Under the pieces are notes generated by a model that was not told where the DNA came from, did not search any database, and saw only the letters and a program-made list of their open reading frames with translations. DNA of 64,000 bases from NCBI GenBank assembly GCA_036925085.1, contig JAUPFP010000041.1, positions 256,001-320,000 on the forward strand, in the 5' to 3' direction. Below are positions 33,885-45,800 of the stretch, one piece after another. Each line of letters begins with the position of its first letter. The first letter of the stretch is position 1. Source of the DNA: Brachycybe producta. Lineage: Eukaryota > Arthropoda > Diplopoda > Playtdesmida > Andrognathidae. The position numbers and the translations under genes were made by a program.

Positions 33885-36800
33885 CTAACACAAAACAATG
33901 TACGTCTTGAACAGATAAGTTTGTGAAACGGAATCTTACCACGAGACACAATAACAAACAAGATTCTAATAAAGTGATTAAGGGCAAGGTTACACACTAG
34001 CAAAAAGTAACTGTGCATCGTGATATTAGTTTGATTCGTACCTGGACTTGGTGTAGATGTTGAGGTAGTTGTGTTTTGATGATTCCAGGTGGGAGCTAAT
34101 GCACTTGTGCCAGTGAAAGGGTTAGAAGAGGCAGGTGCTGAGATAAAACAAATTTAATTGCCACCATGTGTATGTGAGAAAAAAAATAGATAAAACTTCA
34201 ACAATGCACAAAAAAAAGTGTCAACATTTCAAAGATAAGACATAAAAATGATGTTTCCTTTAATTAGTGTTGGGAAGTTATTTGTCAAAAGTAGTGAAAT
34301 AGTAGTAAAATGCCTGATGAGTCAATGATTATTTGATTACTCAAATGACTGAACAAAAAGAGGTGACATGCCATGTGGGATGTCATTTCTTTAAGAAACT
34401 TTAAAAGCGCCACGACCTCAATGGGGCGATATATGGGCTGCTATAACTATAGGCCGATATAACTATTGGCCGTTATAGGGCCGTTAAAACAATTATTGTT
34501 TGCAAAAACTGCAATTGAAATATTAGAGATATGTAATAAAACAATTTTTCCCGCTTATTTACAAACTTGTGCAAATTTTGGCCACGCTTTCGGTATCTAC
34601 TAAAACTGCTGAACGTTCTTTTTGACTTTAAAGCACTTAAAACATACCTAAGAACCGCTATGGGACAAGAGCGCCTAAATGGGCTAGCCCCTTTCAGCAT
34701 TTATAGAGATGTCGCTATTGAACCTTCAGTAATTGAAAACAGGCTAGTGCCCCGAAGACATACACTAAATTTACTTCTGTAGTTGTTAAGCAATTGTACT
34801 TTGTTCGGAAAAGGCCAGCGTCCCGTTTTTTACTTTCTTGTATCTTTGTATGTTAAATTTAAGAATTAAAAGAATTGCAAAACCTGCACATATTGTGCAA
34901 TTTTTAGGTAATCCCTCTCATATGCAGTAGTGTAGCTAGGGGGCGGCACCAACGAAAAGAAAAGTGTTTTTCGTGTCCGGATAGTAGAAAGAGCTTTATA
35001 AAATTCATTTAAAATGGCCCAAGAAGAAATTATGGAATTTTTGTAGCTCGCTGCACTCGCAGAATGTATTTTGCAATCCAGCATTATGTTTTTAAGTTCA
35101 GGTACTGGTTTATTTAATAATTTCATAATTAATATAAAATTATACAAACCATTTCAATCACTGGATATCGATAATATCGTTTGACCCCTCTCAGACCAGA
35201 ATCCTGGTGGGAATCCTGGCCAGAACACTGTGTATCGTGTTGTGTATTTCGTGAGGTAGGGAGTGGCAAACTCAAGGACCGCCCGGGGCGGCACAAACTC
35301 TAGCTACGCCACTGCTCATATGGCAACCTTGCTTTGAACACCCTATAGAAAATCTATACATACGCCCTTGACCCCCATTGACGTCCGTGGCGCTTCTAAA
35401 GTTTCTTAAGATGAGTTTTCATTTATTTCCAGCTGTTATAACTCTGATCTCGTCGAGATCGATATATTTGTCGATCTAACTTCTCATTCTGCTCATTTGA
35501 ATAGGACGTGATGAGTGATAAATGAATGCACGTGTGCTGGTGTATTTCATAGCGTCACTTTGTGGGCGTGGTCAAACGTGGTCGAGCCCATAAAAGGGGC
35601 TCGAATTCTTTCACAGTCATTCGTCGACTCAATTTTTTAGTTATCTAAATTTCTTAAGTCACCCAAATTTCTTAAGACTAATTTTTTTAGCCATCATGTA
35701 AGTTGTTATAGATCAGTGCCAAGCTGTGTACATAAAACAACCGAATCACATGAACACGAAACGCATTGCAGTAAAAAATATCAAACACGGTCGCACAAAT
35801 TAAGTGGACAATGAAATGAAAAAATATACACAGCAGTTCAATCCAAAACCAACGTTTTGGTGTTTGCTCAAACCAGACTGAAGTTTTCAAAGTTCAATAT
35901 ATCGTTTGAGCTATTTGCAACTTCGAAGTTAGTAATTTTGCATGTAGGTTTTTTGTGCTACATCGGACCTGATCTATCCATAATATTCGCAAAATATTTT
36001 GTTCTAACAGTAAATTCTCACATGCATACACAGTATGTCAGGTACGTGTCTATTTAAATATGAAATTTCACTCTTGCAAATAAAAGAAATAAAAATAACT
36101 AAATACCAGCCGGAAAATTCGTGGGCGCATTCGGCAAACTATTGTTAAAAATGGAAGGCGTCGTACCATTTACTCCACCCCATGGCGAATTTGTCGTACC
36201 AGTGACTAAATAACATTAAGAAAAACGACTTTTAAAACTATACTACCGGAACACGACCGTTTTCGCAACAAACCGTGATCCCAATCGACAGTTGCGTTGT
36301 TTCCGGGATTGGGAGGATTTGGATTTTGTTGATCGGTAGTCGTAACAACGTTATTACTGTGAAATAAATTATCCAAGTCGGCCAAAGCGGCGTATTTGTC
36401 CTTAGGAGGCGGTTGTTGTGGTGTTGGAGTTGGAACTGGCGGTGACGTCGTGTTTCTCGAGTGGTTCCCGACCGACCTCGGAGAAAAAGCTGAAACACAA
36501 GTAGGTAAATATCCACAACTGCCGTCTAAAAAGATGCGGTTTTTTTGTATCGTACCAGTACCTGGCACAAAGTTATCAAAGTTTGCAAAACTTGCATTAG
36601 CACTGTACGTTATAGAACCTAGACAAAAATAAATCAAAGAACCGTGATCGTTAACTAGGAAATCCGGCAACACAATTGCAGTTCAAAACTTCAAAACAAA
36701 AAATTACACAATTCACTTTTTTCTGGAGCAACATTTTTCTTACTGTTATTTTTTACTAGTTAATAATGTTACGAGCATAATTAAAATTATTATGATGATG

Positions 36801-39800
36801 ATGATAAATGCATTTTTAAGATGCTACGCACGTACCGTTAAAATAAACTTCCTATGGTAATATGACGTTATATTTCACAAAACAATGAAGAATGAAAAGT
36901 AAAAATTGAAAAGTATTTAAACCAGGGATGTCAATTGGAAAAAATAAAAAATTCCGATTTCGATTCCAATTCCTATACATTTTTGTAAAACCGATTCTGA
37001 TTGCAATAATTTTTTCCCAAAATGTTTTCGATACAAATTCCGATTCAAATACCAACAACTTATCGATTAAATTCTGATTTTTCGATTCCAATTCTAATAC
37101 ACATTCCTGATTTAAACTACAGTAAAAAGTTTGCTTTTAAAGATATACAGCCTTTCTTCGTGAGCCTTGATAACGTCGACTTCCGTGAAGCTGGTTTGAA
37201 ATAGTTTCAAGCCGCCCTTCCAGCCTGCTTAATCCTTTTAATATCATCTTGAGACGCAAAAACGTCCATGAAGCAGTTGCAGCTCTTTTTAACTTAAGAC
37301 TAACCGTCTTAAGTGATTTCGTTGACTAACAAAAGGTGCTACTTTTTGAGACAGCACACAAAATAGGCCAACACCTAACTTCAAGCTCTATGTGCAGATA
37401 CATTCTTTTTTTAAAACTGTTTATTATGTCAATATGTGCGTTAAACAATACTGGTTTGAACAAGCTTGAATGAAGGCCCATGGAGCCGTCATCCATCCAT
37501 CAGTGGCGGTTCGAAGGATTTTTCATGCGTAGGCCAGTTGTAATTTTGCCAACAACAACACAAAAACAAAACTAAGACATAAAGCTACGCAAGAAAATGT
37601 TAAACCTATGTAATACATAAACGCGAGTATAGTGAGCGAAACATTTTGTTGAAAATTATTGATTTATATTTACTTTAGAAATTCTGGCGAGCGAAGCAAG
37701 CCAAAAAAAGTAAATCATAATGGCAATAAACCTAGAAATACGTTTTATAAATGGCTTCTGCTCCAGAAAATGTCGCCCTTGAAAAAGTGCCGCCGTAGGC
37801 AACCGCCTACGTCACCTATGCCAAGAACCGGCCCTAACATTAATTCCAGTTAAGCCAATCCAATCCAGAGACCGAACAACACTCCACGGAGAAAGGCTGA
37901 TAATATCAATATTTGATAAAAAAGAGAGAAACTTTTAATGTTTTTCGTAATTTGATTCTCAAATCATCGCCAAAATTACTGTGCCACCGGTTGGGGCTAA
38001 ACCTCATCACATTTTTTTTCTACCTGAAGCTTTCAAAAACCGTTTTCTATAGGTTGGCATTGAACCCAATTCTAAACTCCAAATAATCGATCAGAAATAA
38101 AAAGTTAAGAAACATTTTCAACTTTGCTTACTATTTGATGCCGAGGAAGCGAACGGATCTCCCCCTAAATCACTAAGGAGATCCATCGCTGATTTCGTTG
38201 AGCTCGAAGTGGCCGGAGGAAAGGATGCCGATGGCATAACAGGCCTCGTGATTGCATTCTACCAACAACGAAAAACACATAACTTGTAAATCACAGCCAA
38301 ATAAAACTTACTAAAATGATAAGTAACATTTGGCCTAACCTGATTGTTTTGAACGACAACATGTTTTACGTTGTTTCCAAGTAAAGTTGAGAGCGGCTTT
38401 GACTCTGAAACAGCCGACGGCGTCACGGAAGACGTCACCTGTTGCGAGGAGCAGGAGCTGGGGAACGGCAGATTACGAAACGCTGTTACGTCCACGTACC
38501 AACGCTTGCGCTCATACTTCATCGCCATAAAGTCTTTCGTTCGTTGTTCGTCTTTTGTTTCCGTTTCAATCGGTGGATTGTTATCGTATGTTCCCATCCA
38601 TTCTCTTCGACAGTACTGTTGTTTAACAAGAAAAAAAACAAAACAATCATCAGGTACTTATTGTTCGTACAACAGCCAAACTCGAATAAAAATGACTGAA
38701 TGCCATGAATTTTAAACACATTTGCTCAAAATTGGAAAACGAAAATCAAGAATTTAGCAGAATAAAAGGTTTATTTTGAGAAATAACTTGAAAATATCCT
38801 TTCGCTATTTGTTTACTACTAGTCTAGTTTCCAATAATAACAAAACTTTTCATTTTTATTCATAATGTTAATGTGGTTTTAAATTGTAAACGTCTCTCGA
38901 AAGTAGAAATCGTTTTAGAAACTAACTAGAAGGGGAGCTCAATCACTTAAAAGTATATTTATGTTGATAACTTTCAAAATAAGCTTTTTTTATGTCGGTT
39001 TGAAAATGACCAAATTTGATGCAAACGACGCTTAGCAGACAATATTTTTTCATTTTTGTCTATTAAAAGTTTATTTTAAAAGATATCAAGATGAAAATAC
39101 TATTAACGTTGTATTTTTTTGTGGCTACATACATTTTTAAAATCTTGTCAGAGGTCGAGGTTGGAAAAAAAATCAATATTTTTGGGAAATATATTTTTTT
39201 ACACAATTATTAAGTTGATTAGGTCCATACTTATGTTTAATAAGATAAGTTCCACAAAAAAAGCAAATTATGTGATAATATTTCACTTTCAATGTCTGTT
39301 ATTAATTTTAAAAATAACAAGATGGCGGGGCCAAATTCACTTCTATGGAAAATGTTATGATTACAGCTGTTAAACTTGAACTTGTAATTTTTCCAATTAC
39401 AACCCACCATTTGCATATGAGCTCGTATATACAGGATCATCATTACAAGTAAAAATTACAATTAAACTGTGTAAAAATACAACTATTAAAAATATGATAT
39501 GGATCAATAATATCTATTTGTGATATATGTCACTTGATATACAAGTACATCTAACTACCCTGTCAGAGGTATTACCGTCTTAAGGTAGAATGAGTTTGAG
39601 AATTCATTCAATTTTCCTACAGAATGTTCCTGCAGGAAAACGACTCAAACTGCAGATGTTGCTTGGGGTTCAGAATCTCAGATACAACATCAGTACTACA
39701 TAACTGACTCATAAATGGTTGCTGCAGAACAGCTGTAGGGGCTGACAATCTTCTCCAAAACAGCTGTCACTGCAGCAACGTAGCCTAACGTGTCTTATAG

Positions 39801-42800
39801 CCTCATAACTACTTGTTGTAAAAATACTACTGAAGCACAAGTAGACCCTTACAGGGAACAACGACCCCCCACCCCCCCTTTCGAGCCTCAAAAAGCAATC
39901 CGTCTTTGTGTGGCCCTTTTTATGTAAATCAGACATAAGAAAATTTAATTTATGATAGACTACTTCTAGTTTACACAAGTAATTTTATTTTCTTACTTAG
40001 ACTATAAACAAGATACTTCTGATAGTCATTATAACAAATTATATAATTTTGCTTTTTATATTGTATGTATAATTACACAGTTTCAAACAATTATAAAGCA
40101 GACAGTTTCCCTCGAAGGATGAGCTCAGCCCATTTAAAAAAAGATTAAAACAAGGTTGGCCTATCCATTCCCCTTATTATAGCAGTCATTAGGAACCAAT
40201 TTGCTTTTCCTTTTAAGGCAGGTAGGCTACACACGATCCAATCTGGCTTGTCCATCTTTTGAAGTTTTTTATGCAGGTACCGCACATTTTTTTCTCTCTT
40301 TTTTTAACTACTTATTTTCCTATTAATTGCAAAGCGCAACCATTTGAATAAATGTGAATGTTTTCATGCACAAAGTGGCCAAGCCAGAACTGATCGTATG
40401 TAACCGACTTACACGGCAAACACATTCGTCAAATGTTACGGTAAATTTTACACACCGTCTTGGGAAGAAAAAATATCAGCGTTTTCTGTATGCGAGTGTG
40501 CAAGAAATCGCTACAAGGCTAGCAAGAAAATTGGGTGATCTCAGTTCGTAAGCATCTCTTTTTTGCACTTGATGCTCGTTTGAAGCCGCTCGAAAATGTA
40601 CTGATACATACTTTGAATTACATTTATTGCCCAAAATCGAATAACGTTTCGATTCAAAATGATGGAGAAGCAATTGCTCTACGATTGTTGACTGTAGAAG
40701 TGTCACTAGACCGGTAAAAAATATCATTCTGCAAAATAAAGAATCTGAAATCTGTTTCACTTTAACTTCAAATAGTTTTTGAGCTGCAATGGACCTTGTT
40801 TTTCTCACTTTTTCACAAAGAGAAAAAAATTGCGATTTGTTTACCTGTTTTTCTCCACTCGTTCAAGCGGTCTTCCTAAAGAACGACTAAACTTTCATCG
40901 CTCGATGTGCTCACGAGGTTTTTTTTTTAGATCAGCTCCTAAGGGCGGTATCCTTTTCGGTCGAAATTATTTCGGTCGACAAGCCTCAGGGATTGGAGTG
41001 GAGGATAACAGTGACGTCAATAAAAAGTAATAGGGAGCGGTGAATGAAAGAGCTACCAAAAAAAAATATAACCCTTTATCCCTAACCTAACCCCTTTCCT
41101 AACCAAACCAAACCGAACCGAACCTAACTATTTCGCTCCTCACCGCTCCCTATTACTTTTTATTGACGTCACTGTTAGCCTCCAATCCAATCCCTGAGGC
41201 TTGTCGACCGAAAAGGAACACACCATCCTAAGCATAACAAGTTAGGCTCGAGCAGTTTCAAAAGTGCTTATGAATCGAACGCACCCATCACCACATTAGC
41301 TATTATTAAAGGTACGCCATTCGTTATGTTTTGCACTAATTTTCCGTATTTCATTTCGATTAAAACCAACTTTTTGGAAAGAAGGAAAAAACCGCAATTT
41401 AACTTTTATTGAATAGAGTGAGAGCATGGATTTTGCAAATAAATTGTAAAAACCTAAACATAGTGGCATCAGGTATTGTTAGAGCATACAATTTCACAAG
41501 TCAATTATTAATAATTAACCAATTACAATAAAATCAATGACGAGGAACCAAGGTTAAAGAAATCATAATTAAGAAAGTTCAAAATCATTTATTATATTAA
41601 AATCAATCGTATCTTTTAAAATAACTTATTAGTTAGGCCTTGTTTCCACTAGGGTGAAAATTTCAACTGGTGAAAAACAGAACACACGTGGCCCACGCCC
41701 ATTAACCCATAAGAGGTAAAGACCAGGTGTGTTCAATTTGTGACCAGCTGAAATCTTCAAAAAAGTTGAAAATTTCACCCCAATGGAAACAAGGCCTTAG
41801 TTTAAAATACCTAATATGTAAAAAATATTAAACTTTAAGTAGCTTAATTGGGCAAATAATCACCTTAAATGGAATGCTTTCTTTCATATATGAAAAATTA
41901 TGACAAAAAATTACATCAAATATCTGATCCACTGCTAATCAGCAACTTTCAAATTCTTTTTTGCAGACTATCGAGAGGTAAAGTGACGTTTTAAGGTAGC
42001 TTAAGGTCGTTATTCGTGAACAATTTCAAAATGATGCACCATTTCTGAATTGACTATAAAAAGGTGCTGTTGAGTACCAAAACAAAAAAATGAATAAATG
42101 GATCACCTCGTTTCCTCTGCTTTTCACAAATTCGATTTCATCTGGGGTAAAACTCGCCATCGAGATGGATTTCACCCTGTGTGGTGGATTCAATCCTCGA
42201 CTGAAAATAAGATATAAATCAAAAATGGAAAGATTATCAGAAATGACGGCAACATTCCTTAGCAGTGGATTTGTTCCGGCAATAGAACAACTCTCTCTAA
42301 CAAATGGGATTTGAACTGAAACCGAATTTTTCTCGATATAAACGACTATTGTGAATCAAATAAGGCCTTACGTGCGGTGCGGCAAACCACTTGCTTATAC
42401 TTGCCTGTAATTTATGTCCCAGACATCTTCCAGCTGAGTTTTTCTCAAGTAATGGGAATGGTGGATTAACAAAATGAAATAACTCGGCAGTGCATTTAAA
42501 AACGAGCAACAGTGTACAGTCGTGCTACCAGAATCCAGATTGTAAAATTGGCGTTTGAAAATGATCGGCAGTTTGATAAAAAAAACCGATTGACTATACT
42601 CAAAATATTTAAAATAGCTTATAAATGGGCTCACAAAAATAGCCGCATCGTAGTAATAAGTAGTTATTATCAGCTTATCAAGTTATTTAAGCTCTAGTTA
42701 TATGCAGAACAAATTGCAATCCGGAATAGTGACATAGATGTCCGTCTTGCTGAAAATGTCCATTACTCACACAAAATTAGTCTTGTTGCTTCTGACTCCA

Positions 42801-45800
42801 TAGATTACAAAAAAAAATCAACACATTTCTATGTGAAATACGTGTTTAATAAAATTGTGCCTCATCCTGACCAGGCTTAAATTTGTCAGAGCAAGTGTTC
42901 ATTATTTGGAGCATTTGCTCCACTTTATTCATACAGATAATCCAAAAACTGAACAATTACTCAGCTACTGAAACAAATCACACTGCGACCATTGTGCTTA
43001 TTATGTATTTACCTTTTAATCTGTGCTCAGGAGCAAATGCTCATTTATTATTCATACTATCCATTGACACTTCATAATGTATTTTATTTGTTATAAGTCA
43101 GTCATTACCTATGGTTAAAAATCATCAGCATAAACTGAATGAATATTTGTGTTTTAGAAAATAGCCTAAAATAAACATAGTTCTATCCAAGCCTTATAGG
43201 TGGTATTTGATGCGAAATATAATTGTATTATAAAGACTATGACAAGTAAATTCCAATAAAACTGGCCAACAACAACGTGTTATGAAATTTGAGCTTTACA
43301 GCTTAGTGCCATCTGTAGGTAGGCTTATGTAATTTTCTCAGAGCTTGCTTGTAACCTCAGTGTAGCGATCAGTGTCATTTAACCACGGACTATTGTGAAG
43401 CCTAAGTTATATGTGAGCTGTCTGAATTCGGCTTAACAATACAGTAGAACGTCGATTATCAGAACTAATGTCGGACACAACTAGTTCTGATAATCGAAAG
43501 TTCATACAATCGAACTCACAATAACAAAAGTGGAAAAAAAGGAAGAAAAAACCGATTGCAAAGAAATTTTATTTTATTTCATAAAGAAATTAAAAAAAAA
43601 TGGTTCCGATAACCGACGTTCCCATAATCGACACACCACTGCAATGGCCTATCATCAGAACGAGGAAGCTATACGTTTTTTTAAACTATCCATTCGAGCG
43701 TAAACTCTGCTGCTTACCTGATTCAAATTATGTTATACTTCACAATTTATAATTTATTAATAATTATCGCATTAGAACATTGTTAACCAATTTGGAACCC
43801 TTTTAGAGTAAACACAGAAAATATGAATTATAAAACATAAAACACATGAATGCTTAATGAACTTCAAAATGGGATCATTAGCAAACTTTAGAAGCAGACA
43901 AAAGGCACAAACCTTGGCATTTTGAAAAGTCTAATGGCTAATGATTGAGAATATCCCATTACTAAAAGGTATCTCCTACTAAGCAGAAATCCTCAATCAC
44001 TAATTACTACTTCAATAAAATTATGAGCGTCGATTGATGGACTTTCTTCTCAAATGCATTCAGACTAATGGATATAAAGCTTACTGCACTGGCAGCTACT
44101 GGCAACAAGAGTTAATTAATTCTACAAAAATATTTTTCCTATCATTTTTTTAAAAAAAAAAAACGACTTTCAGAATTTCCCTTTTCAATTCGCCATTTAC
44201 TTAAAATAATTCATAACTGACTGAAAAAGTAAACATTTGTGAAATTAAAACTGCTATCATTTGAAAATTATAAATCGGGATATATGTCAACAATGACGGG
44301 GTGTCACAGAAAGTTAACATTTTGGCCACACTCAACTATGGCAGTAAATGCTCCAGGGGAAGAGCTCATAGTTGAGTTACCTCTTTTTATCTTGTTTTTT
44401 TCTGTACTTTCAACTGTTTTCCTTATTACCAGATGCATGGATGCTACCTTAGACCATTACACTCCGGGACTGGCAACTCGGAAAATCCAATGCTTGGAGG
44501 TAGCGGTGACAGCAGTAACAGCAGCAGGAAAAAGTTTTACTAGCATTTAAGACTAAGTGAACGTTGGTTCTGTAACGACCCGACTGAGTCCGTCTACAAT
44601 ACTCCTGGATAATTTGACCAACTCACCTGGCACGAGGCTCCTCACGGGGACGGGATCGCACCCGTAGTGGCTCCTCACGGTTAAACCTGAGTGGCGTTGG
44701 CTCCAAGGAGCCTCCCTCTAAGAACACGACGCAAAAACGCTGCCAAGACGAGAATATCATGGTGGAACACCAGTTCCACCACGAGCCGAAGCGAGTACCG
44801 GCCGAAAAATGCCGGAATCCCCCTCCCCGCGATACTCCCCAAATCACCGGACACGACACAAGTGTAAAGAAATTAAATAAAATATTTAATATACACTTAC
44901 AGTATTGCAGTGGTTTATATACAGAATTGGCTGGTCACTTTTACCAGCCAAGATACAGAACAAAGGCCTAATGGTACAAAAAGGCAACACGAAGATGACT
45001 ATGGAAGCCTCCATAGGCCTCCAGCATACTTCCCAGATTAAATGGTTGACCAGACCATTTTATACCCCCAGGCAGCTCTGCCTGGAGGGGACAGTGGTCA
45101 CTTCTGACCTCTTACCTATTGACTCCAATGGTGAGAGGTCTGCTGGCTTCAATATAGCGTCCGTCCCAGCAGCCTACTGTATGCTGCCAGGCAGATCACC
45201 ATAGAAAGTTCGTCTGCTCAATCAAAAATGAGATTGAGCAGACCAGGTTGCCAGTTCATAGACCAAACGCTTGGTTGACAATAGTCACCAGATTTCGCGG
45301 TTATAGTTTTCACCAGTCTTTACGAAAACATCTGTCTCCATTCAACACACTACCAGTCCCGGAGTGTAATGGTCTAAGATATGTGACCGTTGACAACTTC
45401 TTTGACCATTTAGCAACCCATTATGCTCTCTTTCTATAGCTCGTTTCTTCCCTCGATCACGTGGTAACCACACAGAAGATTCGAGCTACAGAAGTAGTCA
45501 GATGGTGATGGATTGTAGTCGTCCTTCTGAGTGTAGGGGTGTAATCTTCTCAGAAGGATGGTTACCATCCACTTCTGGTCGCCATTGTAGTTCATCTTCC
45601 TTCCTAGAAGATCTGCTGCTCTGTAAGAGATCCGTATGCTTTCTTGATCTATGGTGTCTCCGGCTTGTCTAGGGAAGGATTAGTTTCATAACAGAAGACA
45701 ACGTAGTTTCATATTGTAAACACTTTTATTCACTCTTGTATAGAAACATCAATGTTGCAAGAATAAATATTCGTTATTAAAGGTGCGTCCACGTGCCCAT

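Larger units (their letters stand above)
34391..35410. mobile_element. Composite foldback carrying a hAT transposase remnant and a nested hAT MITE
   Basis: Outer arms TTAAGAAACTTTAAAAGCGC...CACG and CGTGGCGCTTCTAAAGTTTC...TTAAG, with AATGGGG / CCCCATT further in, bracket about 1 kb. The left part keeps the C-terminal tail of a hAT transposase on the plus strand. The right part is interrupted by a 390-bp hAT-type element. It sits in an AGFG1 intron. Confidence 0.65.

Noticed and set aside
38371..38715. 114-codon plus-strand open frame
   Set aside because: Antisense shadow of AGFG1 exon 3.
41070..41145. CCTAACCTAACCCC-like run resembling arthropod telomere repeats
   Set aside because: Short, irregular (mixed CCAAACC, CCGAACC) and located inside a foldback spacer, so no evidence of a telomere or interstitial telomere array.
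44640..44720. GGGATCGCACCC-type word looking like a tRNA B box
   Set aside because: No matching A box or cloverleaf could be formed; not called a tRNA or SINE.
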